DNA of 64,000 nt, taken from Roseiarcus sp963820795 (GTDB taxonomy: Bacteria > Pseudomonadota > Alphaproteobacteria > Rhizobiales > Beijerinckiaceae). Both the position numbers and the translations under genes were made by a program. Within the stretch, counting starts at the first letter, position 1. Each line of letters opens with the position of its first letter. The notes under the pieces were generated by a model. The model was given only the letters and a program-made list of their open reading frames with translations. It was not told where the DNA came from and searched no databases. Location of the stretch: NCBI GenBank assembly GCA_963820795.1, contig CAWGBJ010000002.1:235322-299321 (forward strand). The letters run 5' to 3'. Below, piece by piece: positions 16,858-26,155 of this stretch.

Positions 16858-18501
16858 TCAGCGCGCTCCAAGCTCGCCTGGTCCGCATCTTCGCCATGCT
16901 CGAGCCCGGAAATCCGGCAAGACGCTCAGGTTCGAACCCAACCAGGCGAGCAACGCTTCGCTCGGCAAGCCGGCCGCTGGGCCTGGGCGGCCGGCATCGA
17001 GCAGATGCAAATAATAGTCGCGAAGCGGTTGAGCTTCTGGTTCGTCCCATGGTTCCTCAAAACTTTGGCTGCGGCGTCCGGCATCGATGAAGTGCGAATA
17101 ATCCCGGCGCCGCGTTTGCCGAGGGACCAAGCTGGTCTCCAGCGCCGCCTCTACGCCAGCCACGACGCGCTCCGGCGCAGTCAGCAGGTCGTCGTAGCTG
17201 ACGATGGCCCGGCGCGCGCCGCGCGTATCCGTTTCGGCGGCAAGCATGTAGCTGGCCCAGATCGCCAAGCCCAGCGCGAACGGAAAATCATCTCTGGCGG
17301 AGAGGGAAGCCGCAACCTCCCGGGGGTCGCGGACCATGAGAACATAGGCCGGCTGGTAGCCCGCCTCCCGCAACGCTGCGTCCCAGATCGGCGTCAGCAA
17401 CGAGATGCGCGGGTCCTTCAAGACGATCGGCCGGTCGCCGGGGTAGTTCGCGCCCAAGAGGTCGACAAGTTCGTCGGTCCGACCGCGCCCGAGCTCGGCA
17501 AACCAGGACCGTCCGAAGTACGAGCGAGGATCGTGCCATTGCGAGCCGGCGGACGCGAGAAACCGGTCATTCCAGTCCGCGATCGGCTTCGGCTCCCAGA
17601 ATCCTGTGGGATTGTCGTGTTTGGGCGCCATGACTTCGTTCGGCAGATCGGCGCCGGCGATCGAGAGCGCGCCGGCCATCGCCGAGGTGCCGGAGCGATG
17701 GCTGCCGAGCACCACGATCGCCTTGACCGGGGCCTGGCCCCGAGACCGCTCCCGATTCGCGACCCTGGCGGCCGCGCGCCGCGTCTCGTTCGCCTCAAGG
17801 GAAGAAACAAGATCTGCCCAGGCTTTGGCGTGGGCCTTGGACGAGAATGCGGCCATGCGGGCGCGCGATGCCGCAGGCATCCCTTCGTCGTCCGCGCTCG
17901 ATGCGGCGCGCTCCAGTGCGGCCCAAAGGCCGGGTTCGTCTTCGAATCGAAATCCGACGCCCTCGGCTTCGCAAAACTCCGCCTCGGCTCCGACGCCAAA
18001 TACGACCGGCACGCAGCCCGCCGAGATGGCGGCGCCGACATTCACCATCGTCTGGGTGCAAGACAGTGCGCCCTCGATCGGCTCCGCGCCGAGACCTTGA
18101 GCCGAAAGATAGATCTTTGAGCGCGCGAGCAGCCGATGAAGCACGGGGCGCGGCGGAGCGATCAGCACGTCGACGTCGAGCGACTTGCGGGAGGCCTCAA
18201 GGCGGCCGAGATAATCCGGGTTGTCGCCTGGCGCGAGGTCGCCGACGATCACGAGACGCCATTTCTGCGACCTCCGTGCGCCGCAGAATCGACGGAACGC
18301 CCTGACGGCTGCCTCATGGCCGCCCCCGGCCGGCCCCGATCGCAACGGCCCGTGGCTGATGATCATGTTCGCTCGCGCCGGGGCGGGGTCTTCGATATCG
18401 ACCAGGTCAACGGGGCCTGGAATCACTTCGATTGCGAGCTGGGGCGCGCCGATATCCTGCAAGATCCGCTGCCAGGCGCGTCGGCTGAAGTCCGAAATCC
18501 G
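16858..18501 (-). pseudogene. Broken GT2-GT4-sulfotransferase gene, 3' part (GT4 C-half and sulfotransferase)
   Basis: Open from a frame break at about 18500 to the stop at 16858. First visible is the junction SDFSRRAWQRILQDIG, then the GT4 C-terminal half: MIISHGPLRSG, WRLVIVGDLAPGDNPDYLG, and an E-rich donor-site region (FCEAEGVGFRFEDEPGLWAA). From about residue 255 of this piece a sulfotransferase domain begins with the PAPS-binding loop VLGSHRSGTSAMAGAL, then VLMVRDPREVAASLSAR, the 3'-phosphate-binding segment. An internal ATG at 18462 could start a shorter protein, but it would lack the GT4 N half. The upstream parts lie in 18407-19161 and, beyond the IS element, 20321-21338. Confidence 0.7.
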
Positions 18502-19161
18502 TGACGATGGCGTCGAAATTCAGCAGTGCGCCGAGGCCTTTGAACCTCGCCTCGGGCGGGAGATCGGACGGCCGAGCTGAGAACTTCAAGTGCGAGATGC
18601 GGCGACGGGCGCGAACCAATGGCGGCAGGGAAAGCGCATCGCTGATTACGACCATCACGTCGATGTCGCGATCCCGCACATCCTCCGTCGCGGCCGAAGT
18701 CAGGCGATCGTGCGCCTGTCCGATGGAGCGCGCCCAGAAGCAAATATCGAGGACGGCCATCGGCTCCGGCCCGGCGATCGCGGTCGGGCGCAGATGCGAC
18801 AGGGCGGTTGCGTCGGCCACGACGGCCGGCAAATCCGTCCGTCCTGACATGGGCTCCGTGGCAATGACGCAATTCACCGTTTCGCCCGGGAAACCTTCGA
18901 TCTGGCAAGCGAGACGTTCGAGATCGTTAAGTACGGGTTTCGGGGCATCCTCCGGTCTGCGGGTCCTCAACCAGCGTCCCCGCCTGGAGCGAAGAACCCT
19001 GTTGTTGCGGGCGGCCGCAAGGCGCTTTTGCGGGGCGAGCTCCGGCAAGTTGCTCGTGGCGTTGCAGATGTGACGAACCTCGGCGCGCGCGACCACACGC
19101 GTTCGCTTGCCCCAGTCGCGAAGCCGCAAGCAAAGATCGGCGTCTTCCGAATAGGCAAACA
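18407..19161 (-). pseudogene. Broken GT2-GT4-sulfotransferase gene, middle part
   Basis: Immediately downstream (minus strand) of the IS1595 copy. It begins FAYSEDADLCLRLRDWG, the ED-x-D-L-x-x-R acceptor/base motif at the end of a GT2 catalytic domain. After a linker it gives a GT4 N-terminal half ending NFDAIVT. At 18499-18501 one extra base shifts the frame. Removing it gives VTISDFSRRAWQRIL, the standard Ser-containing helix of GT4 enzymes, and joins the 3' part. Without the correction the frame ends at 18407. The piece has no start codon of its own that makes sense. Confidence 0.75.
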
Positions 19162-19169
19162 AAAATTGC
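19162..19169. repeat. IS target-site duplication, left copy
   Basis: AAAATTGC directly left of the IS end, repeated at 20321-20328 on the other side. An 8-bp AT-rich duplication is what IS1595-family elements generate. Confidence 0.9.
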
Positions 19170-19194
19170 GGCGCTTATCGCGTTAGCTGTTGGT
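19170..19194 (+). repeat. IS1595 left terminal inverted repeat
   Basis: 25-base end that starts GGCGCTTATCGCGTTA. It pairs with the right end at 20296-20320 with two mismatches. The transposase stop codon (TAA on the minus strand, 19175-19177) lies within it. Confidence 0.88.
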
Positions 19195-20257
19195 ACGGTC
19201 CCATGCCAATGGCGCCGAGGATCCAGTTTGGCGGGTTGGCTTGGTCTCCCCATGCTTCCAGGGCTCGTCTCCAACCCAGGTAGTTGGGCAAGTTTTTGGT
19301 GGCGACGCCGTGGAAGCGGCGCATCCATTCCTTGAGCCGGCCGTGATAGGCGTTGACGTTGTTTAAGTGGAAGTCGGGCGCCTCGGGGCTGGGCTTGCCC
19401 GGCGCGGGCACGACATGAACCGGGATGTTCGCCCTGCGGGCGAAGGCGACGATGGCCTTTCCGCCGTCGCAGACGAACCGGTTGGCGGGCGTGACGACGC
19501 CGTCGAGCACGGCTGCGATCGAGGCGCGGTCGACATTCGGCAACACGGCGTCGACGGTCGCGCCGTCGCGGTCGCGCGCCACGAGGATGGGAATGTTCTC
19601 GAAGAACAGGCCGGGGTGCTTCGCCTTGCCGCCCCGCTTGCGCGGCCGGCGGGGAAGATCGGAGCGTCGGCCCTTGAACGATTCCAGGATGAACGTCTCG
19701 TCCGCCTCGACAATTCCAGTCAACGTCTTGGGCTTGTCCAAGGCGGGCGAGCCGAGAAAACGGTGACGCCAGCGGAACGCCGTGCTGGCATGGACATCGC
19801 AGCGCTCGGCGGCCTTCGCCACGCTGGTTCCCTCGATCATCGCCTGGGCGTGATCGAGCCAGCGCTCCTTTTTGCGCAGTCGCGCCATCGGCGTCTTGGT
19901 CAGGGGGTTGAAGGTGCGCCCGCAGCTCTTGCAGCGATAGCGCGCCACAGCGTTCGCCCGGCCCCAGGCGACGATGTCCCGCCCGCCGCAGTGGGGGCAA
20001 CCCCGGCGTTCGACCTTGCCATGGCCGACAGCCCCCAGCGCGTCCTCCCGAACCCGGCGCTCCGAGGCCCTTCTACCCCTCGTCGCCTTCGCCCGCCAGG
20101 CTCCCGGCTGCCGCGTTTCGCCCGATCCGCCAGGGTCCGGCGCAGCGCCTTCATCGACCTCCTTGGCCTCGCAAAGCGCTTCCAGCGCCTGTCGCCGCTG
20201 GGCCGGGCTCAGCCTTGCGATCCCGGTCAACCAATCCTCAAACTCCGCGCTCTTCAC
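19175..20257 (-). CDS. IS1595 family transposase (ISXO2-like DDE domain)
   Basis: 360 residues. An N-terminal region is followed by a zinc-ribbon: CPHCGGRDIVAWGRANAVAR then YRCKSCGRTF (CxxC…CxxC, about residues 86-113). A helix-turn-helix segment (TSVAKAAERCDVHASTAFRW) and the ISXO2 catalytic domain follow: GIVEADETFILES with the first catalytic Asp, VCDGGKAIVAFARR with the second, and NVNAYHGRLKEWMRRFHGVA with the conserved Asn/His region near the C terminus (IS1595 often uses N or H in place of the final Glu). It is full length and without frameshift, so it is probably active. Confidence 0.92.
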   Translation of the reverse strand: MKSAEFEDWLTGIARLSPAQRRQALEALCEAKEVDEGAAPDPGGSGETRQPGAWRAKATRGRRASERRVREDALGAVGHGKVERRGCPHCGGRDIVAWGRANAVARYRCKSCGRTFNPLTKTPMARLRKKERWLDHAQAMIEGTSVAKAAERCDVHASTAFRWRHRFLGSPALDKPKTLTGIVEADETFILESFKGRRSDLPRRPRKRGGKAKHPGLFFENIPILVARDRDGATVDAVLPNVDRASIAAVLDGVVTPANRFVCDGGKAIVAFARRANIPVHVVPAPGKPSPEAPDFHLNNVNAYHGRLKEWMRRFHGVATKNLPNYLGWRRALEAWGDQANPPNWILGAIGMGPYQQLTR

Positions 20258-20295
20258 CCCGACCTCCGCGAATCAGAGGTACCCAGAATAGCAAA

Positions 20296-20320
20296 ACCAA
20301 CAGATAACGCTATAAGCGCC
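20296..20320 (-). repeat. IS1595 right terminal inverted repeat
   Basis: On the minus strand it reads GGCGCTTATAGCGTTATC and onward, matching the left end at 23 of 25 positions. It is directly followed by the second AAAATTGC. Confidence 0.88.
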
Positions 20321-21338
20321 AAAATTGCGGATCAAAACCGCCAATCCTGAGGAACTCCAACCTGCGGACCATGAGACAGGCGGCCGAGATGTAGTCCGCG
20401 TCGAAAGCATCGGGCCGGTCCCACAGGAACCCCTCGAAGATTGGCGGCGTGGAATTGCCGCTGGCGGCGATGTATCCTCCGAATTCCTGGAAGGAGCCGT
20501 CTGGATTCAGGAATATCGGACCGGCCGCGCCCACCTCCTCGGAGGCCATCTCCGCCAGAAGCTTTTCCGCGACGCCGTCATCCGGGAACGCGTCATTGTT
20601 CAGAAACAACAGATGCTTTCCGCGCGCCGTCTCCGCCGCGAGATTGTTAGCCGTGGAGAAGGACGTTGGCCGATCCAATCGGATGAGCCGCGCCGGCAAA
20701 TCCATTTCAACGAGCTGACGATAGCTTGCTTCTCGACTGCCGTTATCGACAACAATAATCTCAGTTTGGATTGCGCCTGCTGAATATATAGCTCGTTTGG
20801 CGCAGGCATATGTTAAATACGGCTGTTCGAAATTTACAATTATTACCGAAATCAAGGGGCTAGTAATTCCTTCAGTACTGTCAATCTCAGTAGAGAGCGC
20901 GGCTATCGCTTGCTTTGGCAATTCAATTTCAGCAGCAACGACGCCTCCCTCGCAGCAAAATCCGCTCCAGCCGCCGCCATCGGCGCGGATCCGGGCGTCG
21001 ACTCTCACGAGGCCCGGCGCAAGAGAATGCTCGAGCTCGATCCTGGCGGAGGAGGGAAGCGGCGTCTCCGGCCGGAACAGCACGCTCGCGCTCCGACCGA
21101 GGCTCCAGACGCCTCCCGCCTCGAATCCGCTCAGTCCGTAAATGGTCCTGGCATTCTTCGGCGGGTTGACTGCGAAGTCGATCTGGCCCAGGCGCTCACT
21201 CGATCCGACGGGGAATAGAGTAGCCTTTTTGAGGGATACCCCCAACTCTCGGCCGTCCGTGACGCTGGGCCTTTCCTCGGATGGCCGCGCCAATTGTGCG
21301 AACTCAAATTCGAGCAATACGAAGCTCGTCGTTTCCAT
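20310..21338 (-). pseudogene. Broken GT2-GT4-sulfotransferase gene, 5' part (GT2 domain)
   Basis: Start METTSFVLLEFEF at 21338, chosen for GGGGGAG 8 bases upstream. About 160 residues of beta-rich sequence of unknown function come first. Then a GT2 domain: LISVIIVNFEQPYLTYACAK, IIVVDNGSREASY (first Asp pair), HLLFLNNDAFPDDG (the DxD-type metal site, here NND), and YISAACLMVRRLEFLRIGGF before the break. The coding frame enters the IS at 20320 and stops at once (WRL then stop). Reassembled with the other two parts, the original protein would be about 1100 residues and would combine two glycosyltransferase domains and a sulfotransferase. Confidence 0.8.
20321..20328. repeat. IS target-site duplication, right copy
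   Basis: AAAATTGC, identical to 19162-19169. Confidence 0.9.
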
Positions 21339-21462
21339 GGTGGTGGCTCCCCCGACAGCGTCTTTCACCGAGGTTTGGAAGCTCCGGACGCCATTCTTCT
21401 TTCGAAGGCTGAGGACGTTGGCGGTGGCGAGCGATTTCACTGCCCCAAAGGCGCTCGTTCCC

Positions 21463-22623
21463 TCAGGCCATCCTGACGATGCGGCAGACATCGGCGATCG
21501 TCGTCTCGGGCAGATCCCGCCAGCAAGGTAGACCGATCGACGTTTTGGCCAACGCGTTCGTGACCGGCAAGCGGGTGCGAAGGCAGTCTGCGAAGGCCGC
21601 ATGGCGGTGCAAGCCGCTGCCCCACCAACGGCGCGAGCCGATGCGCTCGCGGTCTAGTCGCTCCACCGCGCGCGTCAGTTTTTCGCTCGGCATGACGGCT
21701 ACGACCGTCGACGTCACCCAGGCCTGCCCGAACCCCGGCTGAAGCGAGACATCGGAGTCCGCCAGCGCCCGAACATAGGCCATGCCCACGCGTCGAAAGC
21801 CCTCGCGCACCCCCGGCCAGTCCGCCAGCGCCGCCAGTCCTACCGCCGCCGCGTACTCGCTCAGTTTGGCGTTGAGCGCAGGTTGTCGGGACTCCCGCGT
21901 TCCGAGGAAGCCGAAATTGGCGCGGCCCCGGACATCGGTGATCAGATCGGTGTCCAGAGACGCGACAAATCCGCCTTCGCCGACTCCCAACACTTTGGTC
22001 GCATGCAGACTGATAACGGCCGGAACTTGCGCTGCGTTAACCGTATCGAAGGCCGCAGCGGCGTCGACGGCGACGGCCAAGCCCGTTCGGTCGCGGAAGG
22101 CGTCCCATCCGGCCAAATCTGCCGGACCGCCAAACGGCATGACCGGCATCACCGCGCCAACCGGGCCTGGCGCGCGACGTAAATATCCTTCCGCCGCCTT
22201 AGGGGTCAATCGCCAACCGAGAGGCTCGACGTCGACCAACCAGGGTTCGAGACCGGCCAGCCTTGCGGCATGCGCCGAAGCCGCGAAGGTCCAGGCGGGC
22301 ATCATGCAGAGGCTCCCGGCCGGCGGGCGCTGGCTCATCAACGCCAAAGTCAGGCCGAGGGTGGCGTTCGCCACAGTCACGGCCGCGTTGGCGCCGACAT
22401 GGGCGGCGAGACGCCCTTCCAGTTCTGCATTGAGGGCGCCATAGTTGGTGTACCACCGGTCCGCATCAATCCGTTCCAGAAAGGGGAGAAGGGTTTCGGC
22501 GTTGGGCAGCCGGGGCTTGGCGACCGGAGTCGGACCCAGCGCGGCGCGAACCGCAGGCGACGCGATGGACACTGTGTCGGGACCAAAGGGCATCTCGTGC
22601 AACCGGGATAGATGTTTCGCCAT
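21463..22623 (-). CDS. DegT/DnrJ/EryC1/StrS family aminotransferase
   Basis: 386 residues from MAKHLSRLHEMPFG; an in-frame extension to 22650 is possible but less likely. Fold type I PLP signatures: DADRWYTNYGALNAELEGRL at the N terminus (the WYTNYGP-like motif of sugar aminotransferases), MPAWTFAASAHAARLAGLEP, AVDAAAAFDTV with the PLP-binding Asp, and VISLHATKVLGVGEGG where the Lys forms the Schiff base. Enzymes of this family put amino groups on nucleotide-linked keto sugars. Its 3' end overlaps sequence upstream of the broken glycosyltransferase, so the genes are closely packed and probably cotranscribed. Confidence 0.88.
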   Translation of the reverse strand: MAKHLSRLHEMPFGPDTVSIASPAVRAALGPTPVAKPRLPNAETLLPFLERIDADRWYTNYGALNAELEGRLAAHVGANAAVTVANATLGLTLALMSQRPPAGSLCMMPAWTFAASAHAARLAGLEPWLVDVEPLGWRLTPKAAEGYLRRAPGPVGAVMPVMPFGGPADLAGWDAFRDRTGLAVAVDAAAAFDTVNAAQVPAVISLHATKVLGVGEGGFVASLDTDLITDVRGRANFGFLGTRESRQPALNAKLSEYAAAVGLAALADWPGVREGFRRVGMAYVRALADSDVSLQPGFGQAWVTSTVVAVMPSEKLTRAVERLDRERIGSRRWWGSGLHRHAAFADCLRTRLPVTNALAKTSIGLPCWRDLPETTIADVCRIVRMA

Positions 22624-23036
22624 CAACCTGGAGGCGTTTCGCCGGCACAAGAAACGCTGCCCGGTTGCGCCGCCCGGGAATAGTCAAACGCGCCGCTCCC
22701 GAACGGCTCATCGGGTACGTCGTGCAGGTGGCGGCCCGGCCAACCGGCCTGGCCCTCTCGCAGGATGGGCTTGTCCAGATCGACGCCGATGCAGTCTACC
22801 AGGTCGATCAGGGAGCTGGGGGTCAGACGGTCGAGAAGCAGGCCGAGACCGCAACCGACATCCGGCAGTTTCAGCGGCCAGTCAATCGAGTGTTGATCAA
22901 AATCTATTGTAGAAAGAAGCGCAGCGTTTCGTGAGGCCTGATCCATTGAGTTCGGCGGCCAACCGAGACGATCCAAATCGGATTTTGCGTCGGGGTGGGG
23001 GAAAAATTCGGCAAGTTTCTCGACGTCCTTCTGCAT
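22623..23036 (-). pseudogene. Truncated methyltransferase (partial copy of 27584-28234)
   Basis: Starts MQKDVEKLAEFFPHPDAKSD. Residues 20-110 parallel the methyltransferase at 27584-28234 closely: DAKSDLDRLGWPPNSMDQAS against DAKSDLVRLGWPPNPMDLAT, then DVGCGLGLLLDRLT, then CIGVDLDKPILREGQA. The match ends at GAFDY (about 22680); the reading then runs into unrelated sequence and stops next to the aminotransferase start. The C-terminal half of the methyltransferase fold is missing, so the product is unlikely to work. The DNA match extends into the bases just upstream of the start. Confidence 0.75.
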
Positions 23037-23283
23037 TCAAAGACCTTTAGGGCAGGGGGTGCAACCCGGTCAACTGGAGATACGTTGGAGCCAGGGCAGT
23101 GGACATCGCGTGATTGATTTACTTTGGGGCAGATAGCGGCCGAGGATCCAAGAGTCTGGCAGGTCAGGCCACAGATCGCCGTTGACTCCCCCTGATCACG
23201 GTATGACGCAGGCGACATTTTCGCCCCTCGGAGATCATTGCAGCGTCAAGGAGCCGCTGGGCGTCCGGCACGGAACAAGTAAA

Positions 23284-24027
23284 TCATCTCTCGCTTGTGA
23301 CGCCGAGGTCATCGCGCTGGAGCGATTTTCGACAAAGCAGCTCCTGTCGCGCAATCGCGGGATCGTTCCACATCAGGACGTCGAGTATTGAAAGATGGTC
23401 CACATGTTCGAAGGGAAGGCAGCCGTAATGAAAAGGCTGAAGGCGGGTAAATGTTAGCTTTATGCCGGCGTCCCGCCATTCCTCGGGACGAAAGATGGCT
23501 CGGCCGCCCGGCGGATTAACGTATTCCTGCGCACCCAGTTGTTGAGCGGCGCGCAACGACCATTGTCCGGCGTGCTCGATTCCATCCAACTCCACGTTCA
23601 GTTCTGAGCAGAGCGTCCAATCAAAATTTAAATTGAGATAATTGCATGTCTCTATTAAGGTAGAAACATTGACGTCAACAAGTCGGTCGCTTCTGGCATT
23701 GGAAAAGGCAGTTGAAACGAGAGACGAAACTTGGTCAAAATAAGGAGCAAAGCGACGGTAATGATCGAGCTGACGCAAGATGAGTCTCATGGCGGCGTCG
23801 GGATCAATAACTCGAACGTCTTTGATCGCAGTTCCCAGTGGACTTTTATGCACCGGAGCTTTGATATACTGCCAACCGCCGTGCGGATGCAAAATTCTAT
23901 TTCTATTCATCCACGTGCGATTGTTATACTGGACAATGTCGAATACAACCCAACGATCTGAAATTGCAATAAGTTCAAAATAGCCGAGATAAGGAAAAAA
24001 ATATGGCTGCATCATTCCAAGTATCAC
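23284..24027 (-). CDS. WbqC-like family protein
   Basis: 247 residues. GTG start at 24027 with AGAGG 7 bases upstream; internal ATG codons follow at residue 5. The N terminus GMMQPYFFPYLGYFELI is the hallmark of the WbqC family (PF08889), followed by WVVFDIVQYNNRTWMNRNRI, GWQYIKAPVHKSPLGTAIKD, and DHLSILDVLMWN near the end. WbqC genes occur in O-antigen and other surface-polysaccharide clusters, often near DegT aminotransferases, as here. Biochemical role is not established; an N-acyl transfer to amino sugars has been suggested for the family by context. Gap of about 250 bases on each side holds no gene. Confidence 0.85.
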   Translation of the reverse strand: MILGMMQPYFFPYLGYFELIAISDRWVVFDIVQYNNRTWMNRNRILHPHGGWQYIKAPVHKSPLGTAIKDVRVIDPDAAMRLILRQLDHYRRFAPYFDQVSSLVSTAFSNARSDRLVDVNVSTLIETCNYLNLNFDWTLCSELNVELDGIEHAGQWSLRAAQQLGAQEYVNPPGGRAIFRPEEWRDAGIKLTFTRLQPFHYGCLPFEHVDHLSILDVLMWNDPAIARQELLCRKSLQRDDLGVTSER

Positions 24028-24278
24028 ATCGAGCCTCTGGTGACGCTATTTCGCCTGTTTCGCTCGGTGCATAAAGACGCGAGCGGCTCGTCGGCGACGG
24101 CGCCATCACAGCAGGATCGAAGGGCCGAATCAACCGCCCAGGAGCATCCTTCTCCGATCCGCTTGAGCTCATGACGATGAGCGGCGCCTTGCCTGAGGCG
24201 AAAGCGTCAAGTACAAATCCGCCGATTTTCCGCGTTTTCGATGTGGGGGTCTGAGCGGAGTTTCATGAAGGCCTCGGT

Positions 24279-25265
24279 TTGCCTGTGATAAGACGCACCG
24301 CCTCGGACCCGACGCGGTTCTCGCGCCGCCTCTGGTTCACCAACTCGGCACGGACCGCATTTCGGCTCATTCTGGAAAATCTCAGAATGACGCCGGACGC
24401 GTCTATATTGTTACCCGCCTATATCGGAGTGAGCGCACGGGAAGGCTCGGGGCTCTGGGATCCGGTGGTCGCGACCGGAATTCCGGCGAGTTTCTATCCG
24501 CTGGACGAGTTCCTGACCCCCGATCATGAGGCGCTCGAGGCGAGCATCTCGTCGGGCCGGCATCCGCTCCTCCTTGTCGTGCACTATTTCGGTTTTGTCC
24601 GAGTGGACCTGCCACGACTGAAGCACGCGTGCCGTCGCCACGGCGTGATGCTGATCGAGGACTGCGCCCACGTTCCGTTCGGCGTGTTCGGCGACGGTGG
24701 GCCGGGGAGCTACGGCGACGCGGCCTTCTACAGCCTTCACAAGACAATCCCCGTTGCGACCGGAGGGGTCTTGCAGCTGAACGGCGACACATTGCCCGAA
24801 CCGACACTCTTACCGGCCGACCGCTGCGATCCGGTCTCACTCGAACAATTGCTCAGGACGGACCTCGGTGCGACCGTTCGCCGGCGACGGGAGAATTTTC
24901 ACTGGCTTGCACAGCGCCTGAACAACGTTGAAGGACTAACAATTCAATACCCCGAGCTCGGTGATCAGGTTCCACACAACTTTCCGATCCGGGTTCATCA
25001 CGGGCTTCGCGAGAAACTGTATTGGGCATTGATGTCGGAGGATTTGCCGACAATCGCGCTTTATTATCGTCTGATCGACGCCATCCGGCCGGAAGAATTC
25101 CCCGTCAGCCACCTGCTGTCCCGGAGCATCCTGAACCTGCCTGTCCACCAGGATACCGAGATTGCTGATCTGCATCAGCTCACCGATGCCCTCGAGGCCG
25201 CCCTCATGCGACTGGAATCGGATTTGCGGACCCCTCGGATGGGGACGGAATCGGACCTGGTGTGA
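24279..25265 (+). CDS. DegT/DnrJ/EryC1/StrS-type aminotransferase, short form
   Basis: 328 residues, shorter than the usual 360-400. A TTG at 24279 or GTG at 24285 must serve as start because no ATG is in frame; the start is uncertain. Family features: ILLPAYIGVSAREGS, LLLVVHYFGFVRVDLPRLKH, VMLIEDCAHVPFG (PLP Asp), and AAFYSLHKTIPVATGGVLQL with the PLP Lys. FPIRVHHGLREKLYWALM marks the C-terminal domain. It is the only plus-strand gene between the aminotransferase/WbqC block and the methyltransferase block. Likely a second sugar aminotransferase or a sugar-modifying relative. Confidence 0.8.
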   Translation: MPVIRRTASDPTRFSRRLWFTNSARTAFRLILENLRMTPDASILLPAYIGVSAREGSGLWDPVVATGIPASFYPLDEFLTPDHEALEASISSGRHPLLLVVHYFGFVRVDLPRLKHACRRHGVMLIEDCAHVPFGVFGDGGPGSYGDAAFYSLHKTIPVATGGVLQLNGDTLPEPTLLPADRCDPVSLEQLLRTDLGATVRRRRENFHWLAQRLNNVEGLTIQYPELGDQVPHNFPIRVHHGLREKLYWALMSEDLPTIALYYRLIDAIRPEEFPVSHLLSRSILNLPVHQDTEIADLHQLTDALEAALMRLESDLRTPRMGTESDLV

Positions 25266-25326
25266 AGTCCGACAACGATTTTGCCGCGCTCGGCGGCGCC
25301 GAACTTTGTTCCGCGTCGGCGGTCCT

Positions 25327-25989
25327 TCACGCCAGCGGCGCCGGCGTTCGATAGACAAAAACGGTGTAATGGTATTTACCGTAGTCGTGCCGCACAATAA
25401 AGTGTCTACTTAGGCGCCGGCCGACGAATTCGGCCATTTCGTCAAGCGACAGATGGAAAAGATCGTCGCGCTCCCAATCGACTATCTTCGACATGACGTC
25501 GAATGCCAGGCCGCGACGGGCGTGGCGAAAGAGTATAGTGACCAATTCACGCCAATATTCGGTCCACTCCGGCAAGGGAATCCCGCCGCGGCAATTGAAA
25601 ATCTCGTTCGCGATCACATAATCGAATTCCTGCAGCCCGGCGTCCAATTCGAGTACGTTCATATGCAAGAGGTTCGCCTCGGGTCGGCGGCGCCGGGCGA
25701 TATCGAGGTACGCAGCCGAAAGATCGAGGCCCGTGTATTGGATCGGACGTGGGCCGGGCAATGATTGTAGATAGTCGTAGAGGTGCGCCGGACCGCAACC
25801 GAAATCAAGGAGGGTCACCGGCTCATCGCGCTCGCGGATGACCTCCAGCATCAGGGCATATTTGCGCCGTGCGTCTTCTTCGTTTCGGTAGCACGCCCCT
25901 TTAGCGGAGTCGCCGTAGACCGCCAGATAGCCCGTCTCGCAATTGCGTGAATTTGAGTATTCCGGGCGTAAGCGTTGCTGGTCCATCAC
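25327..25989 (-). CDS. SAM-dependent methyltransferase
   Basis: 220 residues. Motif I LLDFGCGPAHLYDYLQ, then IQYTGLDLSAAYLDIARRR (adenosine-binding Asp), then NVLELDAGLQEFDYVIANEI. The C-terminal part GLAFDVMSKIVDWERDDLFH resembles the same part of the methyltransferase at 27584-28234 (GLAFNSMSKHVDWERDDLFH), so the two are paralogues of one family found in sugar-biosynthesis clusters. Substrate unknown. Confidence 0.85.
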   Translation of the reverse strand: MMDQQRLRPEYSNSRNCETGYLAVYGDSAKGACYRNEEDARRKYALMLEVIRERDEPVTLLDFGCGPAHLYDYLQSLPGPRPIQYTGLDLSAAYLDIARRRRPEANLLHMNVLELDAGLQEFDYVIANEIFNCRGGIPLPEWTEYWRELVTILFRHARRGLAFDVMSKIVDWERDDLFHLSLDEMAEFVGRRLSRHFIVRHDYGKYHYTVFVYRTPAPLA

Positions 25990-26155
25990 AACTCGTCCTC
26001 ACGATTACCCTAATGATATTTGATTCAATGCCTGCCGGAGTGAGGGGCTCACAAGCCCATAACCTCACTTTTGTAGCGCTTCCAAAGCCAATAAGTTTCT
26101 TTTGGCGATCGAGTTACTTGATCAAATAGGGGAGTCGGCTGCATAATGGTATAAA

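Larger units (their letters stand above)
19170..20320 (-). mobile_element. IS1595-family insertion sequence (1151 bp)
   Basis: A complete element. Its ends are imperfect inverted repeats of 25 bases (19170-19194 and 20296-20320), identical at 23 positions, each beginning GGCGCTTAT from the outside. It carries one transposase gene on the minus strand and is flanked by the 8-bp duplication AAAATTGC. It sits inside a glycosyltransferase coding sequence. Deleting the element plus one duplication copy joins FDPQF to LFAYSEDADL in frame, which proves the insertion point. The intact ends and transposase imply a recent, possibly still mobile copy. Confidence 0.92.

Noticed and set aside
18462..18501. 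ATG at 18462 as the genuine start of an independent sulfotransferase gene
   Set aside because: Sequence upstream of that ATG continues a GT4 domain (SDFSRRAWQRIL) in the same frame, and the missing half is in the adjacent frame. A one-base error explains it better.
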